From contig URCB01000036.1 in assembly GCA_900546255.1 (NCBI GenBank), positions 1 through 19,819 on the forward strand: 19,819 nt of DNA, written 5' to 3'. Source of the stretch: an uncultured Eubacteriales bacterium (GTDB lineage Bacteria; Bacillota; Clostridia; Oscillospirales; Oscillospiraceae). The translations under genes were made by a program, and so were the position numbers. Below are positions 14,720 through 19,819 of the stretch, piece after piece; position 1 is the stretch's first letter, and every line of letters begins with the position of its first letter. A model generated the notes under the pieces. The model worked only from the letters and a program-made list of their open reading frames with translations. It was not told where the DNA came from and did not search any database.

Positions 14720-15675
14720 AGGGCCTGCCAGGCCGCCTCGTCCACCACCTTGTCCTGGGCGCCCACCTTGGTCCAGGCGAAGTCCCCGATGAGTTCCCGG
14801 GGCTGCACCGGCTCTGGCCGGGGCTGGAGCCCTGCCAGCCAGGCCAGCAGCCCTGTGACCTTTTCCGGGGTGGAGTGGGTCTGGAGGTAGCCCACGTCCA
14901 GGTCCCGGTCCCGCTTGGACAGCCGCCGGCCGTCCGGGGCCAGGAGGAGGGGGACGTGGCAGTAGGCGGGCACTGGGTAGCCCAGCTGTTCCAGCAGCCA
15001 GATCTGCCGAGGGGTGGAGGAGAGGAGGTCCCACCCCCGCACCACCCGGGTGATCCCCATGGCCCCGTCGTCTGCCGCCACCGCCAGCTGATAGGCATAG
15101 ACCCCGTCGGACCGGCGGAGGATGAAGTCCCCGCAGTCCCGGTCCAGCCGCTGGGCCTGGGGACCGTAATTGCCGTCTACAAAGGAAACCGTCTCCGCCG
15201 GCACCTGGACCCGCCAGGCCGGGGACCGGCCGCTGTCCCAGAGGGCCGCCTTCTCCTGGGGGGACAGGCGGCGGCACCGGCCATCATACACCCGGGCCCC
15301 GTCAGAGGCGTGGGGGGCAGAGGCCGCCAGCAGCTCCTTCCGGGTACAGAAGCAGGGGTAGACCAGGCCCTGCTCCTCCAGCCGGTGAAAGGCGGTCTGG
15401 TACACGGCGGTGCGGTGGCTCTGGGTGTACGCTGTGTCCCCCGGCTGCCAGCCGGTGTCCCAGTCCAGGCCCAGCCAGAGAAGGTCCTGGGCCAGCTGGG
15501 GCAGGTAGGCGGGCTTGCACCGCTGGGGGTCCAGGTCCTCCATCCGCAGGACCATCTCGCCCCCTAGGCTGCGGACGTCCAGCCAGGCCAGCAGGGCGGC
15601 AAAGAGGTTCCCCAGGTGCATCCGCCCGCTGGGGCTGGGGGCAAAGCGCCCCCGGATGGGCTGTTTCTGATCCAT
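14716..15675 (-). CDS. gluQ: Glutamyl-Q tRNA(Asp) synthetase
   Basis: This 319-residue paralogue of the glutamyl-tRNA synthetase catalytic domain lacks the anticodon-binding part. It would activate glutamate and attach it to queuosine in tRNA(Asp). The HIGH-type motif is FAPSPSGRMHLGN (11-23) and the KMSKS-type motif is RLSKRD (251-256). A zinc site of the family type is formed by C108, C110, Y130 and C134. The length is normal for GluQ-RS, not for GltX (about 480). The ATG at 15675 has AAGGAGGG upstream; the frame is open for another 113 codons, but without RBS or similarity. It converges on sigF with overlapping stops. A candidate promoter (TTGCGC, 17 bp, TACAAT) lies at 15703-15731. Confidence 0.94.
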   Translation of the reverse strand: MDQKQPIRGRFAPSPSGRMHLGNLFAALLAWLDVRSLGGEMVLRMEDLDPQRCKPAYLPQLAQDLLWLGLDWDTGWQPGDTAYTQSHRTAVYQTAFHRLEEQGLVYPCFCTRKELLAASAPHASDGARVYDGRCRRLSPQEKAALWDSGRSPAWRVQVPAETVSFVDGNYGPQAQRLDRDCGDFILRRSDGVYAYQLAVAADDGAMGITRVVRGWDLLSSTPRQIWLLEQLGYPVPAYCHVPLLLAPDGRRLSKRDRDLDVGYLQTHSTPEKVTGLLAWLAGLQPRPEPVQPRELIGDFAWTKVGAQDKVVDEAAWQAL

Positions 15676-15702
15676 GATCGCTCCCTCCTTGTCTTGGAGG
15701 CT

Positions 15703-15731
15703 ATTGTAGCACAAAGGGGATAGGGGCGCAA
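15703..15731 (-). promoter_or_regulatory. Candidate promoter of the glutamyl-Q tRNA(Asp) synthetase gene
   Basis: On the minus strand TTGCGC (15726-15731) and TACAAT (15703-15708) are 17 bp apart. The -10 is good and the -35 weak. Transcription would start near 15696, about 20 nt before the ATG. Confidence 0.5.
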
Positions 15732-15965
15732 ATGACGGGGGTCTCTTGCTCACAACAGGGGCATCAGAGATTAATCGACGCTTTTTCTCACGGATGGAGA
15801 AAACCTGCATGGCCAATAGCGCCAAGCGAGGAAAGGTTGGATATGGCGCAAGGGAAAGCCCCGCCTTTGTCATTCCGGCAGGGTCATTGGGGCAGTTTCC
15901 ATAAGAGAGGTTCCATGTGCCCGGAGAAATCGTCTTCCACGCTCCCATTCCCCGGCGTTTCCTCC
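15732..15965. other. Intergenic stretch without a recognisable gene
   Basis: Between the two divergent promoters I see no gene with a start site and family similarity. A stem-loop with arms ggaaagcccc (15853-15862) and ggggcagtttcc (15889-15900, two-base bulge) is the main structure. The minus strand keeps an open frame through the region, continuous with the synthetase gene, but with no Shine-Dalgarno site or recognisable protein. Confidence 0.5.
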
Positions 15966-15994
15966 TTGCCAGATCACCTTGCTTATAGTAGAAT
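15966..15994 (+). promoter_or_regulatory. Promoter of the YbaK/EbsC gene
   Basis: TTGCCA (15966-15971), a 17-bp spacer and TAGAAT (15989-15994). Transcription would start near 16001, about 40 nt before the ATG at 16041. Confidence 0.68.
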
Positions 15995-16040
15995 AGGAAC
16001 CAAATCCCATGCATTCCAGATAGAAAGAAGGCACTTTCCC

Positions 16041-16523
16041 ATGTCCATTGCAGCTGTTCGTGACTATCTGACCCCCTTCGGCCTGGCGGATAAGATCCTG
16101 GAGTTCTCCACCTCCAGCGCCACCGTGGAGCTGGCCGCCCAGGCAGCCGGGGTCATCCCCGCCCGCATCGCCAAGTCCCTCTCCTTTAAGGTGGAGGACC
16201 GGGCCGTCCTCATCATCGCCGCCGGCGATGCCAAGGTGGATAACCCCAAGTTCAAAGCCGCCTTCCACACCAAGGCCAAAATGCTCACCCCGGAGGAGGT
16301 CACGGACCTGGTGGGCCACGCCATCGGCGGGGTGTGCCCCTTCGCCATCAAGGACACCGCCGATGTGTACCTGGACATCTCCCTGCAGCGGTTTGACACC
16401 GTCTTCCCCGCAGCGGGCTCGGCCAACAGCGCCGTGGAACTCACCTGCGACCAGCTGGCCCAGTGCGCCCAGAACTTCCGGGGCTGGGGGGACTTCTGCA
16501 AAGGCTGGCAGGAGAATCCTTAA
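16041..16523 (+). CDS. YbaK/EbsC-family aminoacyl-tRNA deacylase
   Basis: This 160-residue single-domain protein is of the YbaK/ProRS-INS type, which hydrolyses mischarged tRNA such as Cys-tRNA(Pro). The conserved lysine is K45 in ARIAKSLSF, and AGDAKVDNPK (61-70), GHAIGGVCPF (92-101) and the DTVFPAAGSANSAVEL segment (119-134) follow the family. The ATG at 16041 follows AGAAAGAAGG; the frame is open from 15732, but that would cross the promoter at 15966-15994. The gene stands alone with its own promoter and a strong terminator. Whether it edits Cys-tRNA(Pro) or another species cannot be read from the sequence. Confidence 0.9.
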   Translation: MSIAAVRDYLTPFGLADKILEFSTSSATVELAAQAAGVIPARIAKSLSFKVEDRAVLIIAAGDAKVDNPKFKAAFHTKAKMLTPEEVTDLVGHAIGGVCPFAIKDTADVYLDISLQRFDTVFPAAGSANSAVELTCDQLAQCAQNFRGWGDFCKGWQENP

Positions 16524-16536
16524 ATTTTCCCTTCTA

Positions 16537-16570
16537 GGCCGGCACGGCAAACCCGTGCCGGCCCTTTTTT
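16537..16570 (+). terminator. Intrinsic terminator of the YbaK/EbsC gene
   Basis: Arms 16537-16547 (ggccggcacgg) and 16553-16563 form an 11-bp stem with loop caaac, followed by T6 (16565-16570). Confidence 0.93.
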
Positions 16571-16645
16571 ACCCCCATGTCAAAGCCTTTTGGCAGACAA
16601 ATCCCCCCTCCCGTGGTACCCTGGAGGGGAAAAGGAGGCGATCCC

Positions 16646-16774
16646 ATGGAGATTGGCAAAAAACTCAGGCAGGCCCGGACCCAAGCCGGCCTCACCCAGG
16701 AGCAGGCAGCGGAGAGGATCCTGGTCTCCCGCCAGACCGTGTCCAACTGGGAGACCGGAGTTTCTCAAAGTTAA
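16646..16774 (+). pseudogene. XRE-family regulator truncated after its HTH at the mobile-element junction
   Basis: AAAAGGAGG and an ATG open a typical XRE reading frame, MEIGKKLRQARTQAG with the HTH LTQEQAAERILVSRQTVSNWETG. After about 40 codons it runs into VSQS and a TAA stop (16772-16774). Normally this helix is followed by two more helices and a 60-200 residue C-terminus. Base composition and content change at the same point (about 16,755-16,775), so the rest of the gene has most likely been cut off by integration or rearrangement. If the 42-residue product is made, it would have an incomplete DNA-binding fold. The other half of the gene is not in this window. Confidence 0.8.
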
Positions 16775-16834
16775 AGATACCACATCAATCCCACGCTGAC
16801 TTTTGCTCAACCGATACAGCCGGAGGGCTGGATA

Positions 16835-16888
16835 ACAAGAAAAGGCGGTATGCGCCCCGTGGAGGGGTAGCGTACCGCCTTTTCTTGT
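16835..16888. terminator. Strong symmetrical hairpin near the element end, possible bidirectional terminator
   Basis: Arms 16835-16850 (acaagaaaaggcggta) and 16873-16888 are perfectly complementary over 16 bp. The loop holds a smaller cccc/gggg stem. The A/T-rich outer part lets it act as a terminator on either strand, guarding the element end. A second hairpin (gggggc at 16902-16907, gccccc at 16911-16916, extended by ccaaa/tttgg) follows directly before the oriT. Confidence 0.6.
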
Positions 16889-16922
16889 GGGGGTTTCCAA
16901 AGGGGGCAACGCCCCCATTTGG

Positions 16923-16960
16923 CACACGACTTTGCGAAGCAAAGTGTAGTGTGTTATACG
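16923..16960 (+). other. oriT: oriT of MOBV (pMV158/MobM) type
   Basis: ACTTTGC (16929-16935) and GCAAAGT (16939-16945) form a 7-bp hairpin with loop gaa. Immediately after comes TAGTGTG (16947-16953) followed by TTATAC. This is the layout of the pMV158-family origin of transfer (hairpin beginning ACTTT, then TAGTGTG/TTA), where the MobM relaxase nicks between G and T; here that would be between 16953 and 16954. The pMV158 comparison is from memory. The nicked strand would lead rightward, carrying the kinase, hydrolase and XRE genes in first. No MOBV relaxase gene (mob/pre) follows within the window, so mobilisation would need a relaxase encoded further right or in trans. Confidence 0.83.
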
Positions 16961-17294
16961 CTCTGTCGGCGTTGCCGTGAAAATGCCGTTGCCGCCGGGG
17001 AGGGCAAGGGCATTTGAAGCGGCAGGAAAACAGGGCTGTGCTTGCGTGGCGTGGAGCCGCAAGCGCAGGTCTGGTTTCATCAGCAGACAGGGCGTATATG
17101 AAAGCCCCCGTCCCTCGTCCTACGCTCCGACTTGTGGACAAAGTGTCCCGAAGTTGTGGCTACACTCCCGGAAAAGTAACAGGACAGCGGGCAACCGTCA
17201 AGGCTGAAATGAACGGGCTTACACCCGGCCTTGACCGCCACCCGCCGTCCCGCTGAATGGGTGAACAAGGCGACCAATCCCTCAAAGTGCTTGG
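16961..17294. other. Non-coding region right of the oriT
   Basis: This stretch contains inverted repeats such as gcttgcg/cgcaagc near 17043-17066 and only short open frames without RBS or recognisable similarity (for example 17014-17256 on the plus strand). In MOBV elements the relaxase gene normally begins just downstream of oriT, but I find none of its motifs here. It may be a mob leader whose gene was displaced, or an oriT accessory region. Confidence 0.45.
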
Positions 17295-17460
17295 CCGCTC
17301 TCTTTCTGATTTTGGAGTGTTTCTTTTCTCATAATTGAAATGGGCGGGAAGCCATTTTAGGGCTTTCCCGCCTTGATTGCCCATCAGCAAAGACGGGCGG
17401 GACTGTCAACGGCGGCGCATTTATGCGCCGTTCATCTTGACCGTTGACTGGCTTTGCTAT
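17295..17460 (-). repeat. Structured direct repeat, copy 1
   Basis: This 166-bp unit recurs at 18072-18246 in the same orientation, 777 bp away, with about four mismatches and one 9-bp insertion. It contains three stems: 17343-17353/17361-17372 (ggcgggaagcc with ggctttcccgcc, one bulge), 17379-17385/17392-17398 (one wobble pair), and 17405-17412/17441-17448 (gtcaacgg with ccgttgac) enclosing 17413-17419/17424-17430. It lies 37 bp beyond the stop codon of the kinase gene. Strand is given as minus because it would be the 3' flank of that gene. Confidence 0.92.
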
Positions 17461-17497
17461 TTCTCTGATAAATGAAATTTCGATTTTTAGAAATCGT

Positions 17498-18043
17498 TTA
17501 AGATAGCAATGCGGCTCCACTTGAAATTTTTTCTTTTACTGCAAAAACAGCCTCTTGGATAGAATAGGTTGTCGTTTCTATAACATTCGATTCATATATC
17601 CCCAAATTACAAAATTGCTCCCACATTGTTTCTACTAATTCAACATTTGTTTTTCTGTCTAATTTTGAACGTTCCACAGCTCGTTTCATAGTTTCTTCTT
17701 TACTGGCTCTTAAAACAATATAGTGTACTTCATAATCTTCTCGAACAAGGGCTCTCCATGGTTCTAAAAACCACGGCCCGACAATTCCATCTACAATTAC
17801 ATCATATCCGCCGCGGGCATAGCGCTTTGCAGCTTCTAAAAAGGCTTCAATGACAACTAAATTTTGTTCGTTGGACTCTGGTAAATGCGGCGGTATTGCT
17901 CCTTTGCTTAAATAATGAAAAAAGTCGTCTGTGTGCATATGCACAGATTTATCCATGTTCGATTCTTTTGCGACAATCGACGCAGTTGTTGTCTTTCCTG
18001 TTCCCGGCGAACCTGTAATCACAATAATTCTTCCTTGATTCAT
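17498..18043 (-). CDS. P-loop kinase/AAA_33-like nucleotide-binding protein (cargo)
   Basis: This 181-residue protein opens with a strand and Walker A motif, IIVITGSPGTGKTTT (6-20), followed by HTDDFFHYLSKG (37-48). That resembles the substrate/Mg site of small-molecule kinases of the chloramphenicol phosphotransferase, shikimate kinase and zeta-toxin fold group. VIVDGIVGPWF (82-92) is a Walker-B-like strand, and VLRASKEETMKRAVERSK (110-127) looks like the lid with arginines. The reaction is probably ATP-dependent phosphorylation of a small molecule, but the substrate is unknown; an antibiotic is one possibility given the mobile setting. GAGGGAGA precedes the ATG at 18043. The gene is much more AT-rich than the host and lies between two copies of a structured repeat. 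The C-terminal ALLS may derive from flanking DNA. Confidence 0.82.
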   Translation of the reverse strand: MNQGRIIVITGSPGTGKTTTASIVAKESNMDKSVHMHTDDFFHYLSKGAIPPHLPESNEQNLVVIEAFLEAAKRYARGGYDVIVDGIVGPWFLEPWRALVREDYEVHYIVLRASKEETMKRAVERSKLDRKTNVELVETMWEQFCNLGIYESNVIETTTYSIQEAVFAVKEKISSGAALLS

Positions 18044-18071
18044 CTACATTCTCCCTCGCAATTCAGATTTA

Positions 18072-18246
18072 CCGCTCTCTTTCTGATTTTGGAGCGTTTC
18101 TTCTCTCAAGATTGAAATGGGCGGGAAGCCATTTTAGGGCTTTCCCGCCTTGATTGCCCATCAGCAAAGACGGGCGGGACTGTCAACGGCGGCGCATTTA
18201 TGCGCCGTTCATCTTGACCGTTGACTGGCTCGGCTGGCTTTGCTAT
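18072..18246 (-). repeat. Structured direct repeat, copy 2
   Basis: This is the second copy of the unit at 17295-17460, about 97% identical over 157 aligned bases. It carries the same three stems (shifted by 777) and a 9-bp duplication-like insertion (cggctggct) before the final ggctttgctat portion. It begins 34 bp beyond the stop of the metallo-hydrolase gene and ends 28 bp before the start of the kinase gene, in minus-strand terms. So each cargo gene is followed by one copy. Confidence 0.92.
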
Positions 18247-18280
18247 CAATCCCAAAGGCTAAGAAATTATGATATTATTA

Positions 18281-19003
18281 TCACTTCAAAGGATATAACT
18301 TAATCTTATTGATTTTCGCTTTGAACTTATGCAAATCACTACTTTTAAATCGTTTTCCGTGTGCCGGGTAAATATACTCTACATTTTCGCTCAATAATAC
18401 TTGCCATGAATTTTCAAACTCTTTTTTATTTTCTATCCATATCGTTATCCTGTGTAGACTTGGCACACCGTTCATAGCGGCATCTCCACAGAATATCAAG
18501 TTTTTCACCCTTAAAGAAATAGAGTCTGTCGTATGGCCTGGCGTAAATAATATTTTGCCAGACAATATACTTTCTATTTCAGTGATATTATCTTTTGTTA
18601 TACTAATCAGTCTATTTGCGTAGGTTTTATTTATTGCAGGAAAAAGATGCTTTCCATTACCCAATATTTTCATAATGCAACAGAAGAACAAAGCTAATCT
18701 GCTACTGCACCCCCCATTGAAAGAATTTTGCCCTTTGGCTAAAACTGGAAATGCCTTATCGCTTATAATACAAGTAATATTTAAATGTTTATCCAATACT
18801 TCTTTCAAAAAGCCTGCGTGGTCATCATGAGCGTGTGTTAGAAAAATATATTTGACATCATCCCATGAAATTCCTTGTCGTTTCATAGATGAAGTGCACT
18901 TTTGATAACTATTTTCATATCCAGTATCAATCATTACATACCCATCTTTAATCCGATAAAGATATGTATTCATAACTCTGTTCCCTACATTATATATTTT
19001 CAT
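18281..19003 (-). CDS. Metallo-beta-lactamase-fold hydrolase (cargo)
   Basis: This 240-residue MBL-fold protein has the full metal-site set: THAHDDH (56-62, the HxHxDH motif), H157 in FTPGHTTDS, D174 in FCGDAAM and H215 in YPAHGK. The arrangement is that of glyoxalase-II/RNase-Z-like or general MBL hydrolases and indicates binding of two metal ions; the substrate is unknown. There is no signal peptide, which speaks against a secreted beta-lactamase. An internal stretch (about 100-115, rich in Phe, Cys and Leu) is unusually hydrophobic for the fold. GGAG lies before the ATG at 19003. Only 34 bp separate it from the XRE gene upstream, so co-transcription is possible. It is very AT-rich compared with the chromosome. 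Confidence 0.88.
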   Translation of the reverse strand: MKIYNVGNRVMNTYLYRIKDGYVMIDTGYENSYQKCTSSMKRQGISWDDVKYIFLTHAHDDHAGFLKEVLDKHLNITCIISDKAFPVLAKGQNSFNGGCSSRLALFFCCIMKILGNGKHLFPAINKTYANRLISITKDNITEIESILSGKILFTPGHTTDSISLRVKNLIFCGDAAMNGVPSLHRITIWIENKKEFENSWQVLLSENVEYIYPAHGKRFKSSDLHKFKAKINKIKLYPLK

Positions 19004-19037
19004 ATATGTTCTCCGACAAATTCATGCTTATCGCATT

Positions 19038-19819
19038 TTACTTCCGTCCACGTTGCGGCTTTGGATTTTTCAGCAAATTCGACTTCTGCACAATCCGTTT
19101 CAGCCATTTCTTTTCTTCCTCGGACAGCTTCTTGTAATTCAGTTTGAGCCGCTTGCAGATAAACGCCATCGCCGCCTGTTCCGGGTCGCTGTCCGGGCTG
19201 GCGGTTTCCTCGGCTGCCTGCAAAAAATCTTCCAGAGGATTGTCCTCCGGGACGCTGAAAAAATCGTCCTTGTGGGCTTCCCGCAGGTCGAGGGCTATCT
19301 TGTTTATGTCCTGCTGTATCACATAGCGGCAAAAGCTGTCGTCGTCAATGTGGGCGGCGATAAGCTGTCGCAGCTGCGGGTCAGTCAAGCCGGGATTGTG
19401 TTGTTTCATAATCGTTGCACTCACAGCGTCCACAATGGCGTTTGCGCTCTGCACCTGCTTTCCCGCTACGCCGTTCACATAGATTTCAAGGTCGGCCATG
19501 AGCCGGGGAAAATCCGGGTGGGTCGCCAGTTCACACAAGAGGGAATTGTCCACCCGCCCGCTTTTCAATAGTTCAATCATATCGTCGCTCAAACGCAGGT
19601 CTGCAAGATCGGCGTTTGGGTGATTTTTTGTTTGGGAACGGCCCAGCAGATAATCAACAGTCACTTCGTAAAACTTTGCTAACTCAATAAGGGCATAGTG
19701 GCTGATGTCCTTATACTCGTCCGCTTCATAGCTGCCAAGCGCAGATTTGGAGAGGTGCGTCTGTTCCGCAAGCTGTTCCAGCGTCAAGCCACGCTCCACA
19801 CGCAGGTCTTTTAGTCGTT
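19038..19819 (-). CDS. XRE-family protein of the mobile element, 5' end outside the window
   Basis: An N-terminal XRE helix-turn-helix is followed by a long C-terminal part without a domain I recognise (helical, with LEDFLQAAEE and a basic end KNPKPQRGRK). The HTH is seen from RLKDLRVERGLTLEQLAEQ through LSKSALGSYE and ALIELAKFYEVTVDYLLGRS. A GTG at 19799 could be read as a start, but the frame continues with family-like residues (RLKDLR) to the window edge, so the true start lies further right. At least 260 residues are present. Such proteins are frequent in conjugative elements of gut Firmicutes, where they may control excision or transfer genes (family knowledge, not shown here). GC content is intermediate between the cargo genes and the host. 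Confidence 0.85.
   Translation of the reverse strand, partial: RLKDLRVERGLTLEQLAEQTHLSKSALGSYEADEYKDISHYALIELAKFYEVTVDYLLGRSQTKNHPNADLADLRLSDDMIELLKSGRVDNSLLCELATHPDFPRLMADLEIYVNGVAGKQVQSANAIVDAVSATIMKQHNPGLTDPQLRQLIAAHIDDDSFCRYVIQQDINKIALDLREAHKDDFFSVPEDNPLEDFLQAAEETASPDSDPEQAAMAFICKRLKLNYKKLSEEEKKWLKRIVQKSNLLKNPKPQRGRK

Larger units (their letters stand above)
16758..19819. mobile_element. End of an integrated mobilisable or conjugative element
   Basis: From about 16,760 to the right edge the DNA differs from the chromosome: clearly lower GC, a MOBV-type oriT (16929-16956), ~166-bp direct repeats (17295-17460 and 18072-18246) and AT-rich cargo genes. The left boundary coincides with a cut XRE gene. 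No integrase, relaxase or conjugation gene lies in the window, so the element continues to the right or is a remnant. Its exact ends and att repeats cannot be set with one junction only. Confidence 0.75.

Noticed and set aside
15676..16014. N-terminal extension of the glutamyl-Q tRNA(Asp) synthetase (113 more codons)
   Set aside because: The extension has no family similarity, and AAGGAGGG sits directly before the ATG at 15675, where GluQ-RS proteins begin.
17014..17256. Plus-strand frame of 80 codons after the oriT
   Set aside because: No Shine-Dalgarno site, no relaxase or accessory-protein motif, and another frame is equally open. It is treated as non-coding.
17295..18246. CRISPR-like direct repeats
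   Set aside because: Only two copies, 166 bp long, separated by a complete gene. This is not a CRISPR array.
17295..18246. Composite transposon bounded by insertion sequences
   Set aside because: The repeats contain no transposase frame and no terminal inverted repeats of an IS; they are internally structured and non-coding.
1..19819. tRNA or rRNA genes
   Set aside because: No cloverleaf with the GGTTC-type T-arm or rRNA-like segment was found on either strand.

Overview
The window is about 16.7 kb of GC-rich chromosome followed by about 3 kb of lower-GC mobile DNA. The strong G/C third-position bias, purine-rich Shine-Dalgarno sites, sigma-A-like promoters, a complete spoIIA (spoIIAA-spoIIAB-sigF) operon and the mix of amino-acid transporters point to a spore-forming, GC-rich Clostridia member. 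By inference this is an Oscillospiraceae gut anaerobe of the Flavonifractor/Lawsonibacter/Intestinimonas kind. That placement rests on gene content and composition, not on a marker gene.

Left part (1-3600). An array of short perfect hairpins (1-180) precedes a two-gene operon: a membrane-anchored XRE regulator and a YjaB-like GNAT acetyltransferase. A bidirectional terminator separates this from a leftward recQ - RimJ/RimL-type acetyltransferase operon. All paired genes here overlap by ATGA.

Middle part (3650-11100), amino-acid and acid metabolism. A leftward LysR regulator diverges from a promoter-hairpins-terminator unit that looks like a ~200-nt non-coding RNA. A perfect 12-bp palindrome lies between the two promoters. 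Rightward then come an APC-family amino-acid permease, a sodium:alanine/glycine symporter (AGCS), an orphan CitB/DcuR-type response regulator and an ANL acyl-CoA ligase. Each has its own terminator, so they are separate units; a common theme of amino-acid uptake and acid activation is an inference.

Right chromosomal part (11160-16570). An ECF sigma factor, its membrane anti-sigma factor (DUF4367-like) and a secreted protein of unknown function form one operon. The sporulation operon spoIIAA-spoIIAB-sigF follows directly, with its likely promoter pressed against the preceding terminator. sigF converges on glutamyl-Q tRNA(Asp) synthetase with shared stop codons and no terminator. A YbaK/EbsC deacylase follows, with its own promoter and terminator.

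Mobile part (about 16,760 to the right edge). An XRE gene is cut off after its HTH. After the junction come strong hairpins and a clear MOBV-type (pMV158-like) oriT with the TAGTGTG/TTA nick sequence, but no relaxase is visible in the window. Then come two AT-rich cargo genes on the minus strand (a P-loop kinase and a metallo-beta-lactamase-fold hydrolase). Each is followed, 34-37 bp past its stop codon, by a nearly identical ~166-bp structured repeat in the same orientation. This gene-plus-structured-repeat layout recalls a cassette array and is the most interesting feature of the window. A mid-GC XRE-type gene runs off the right end.
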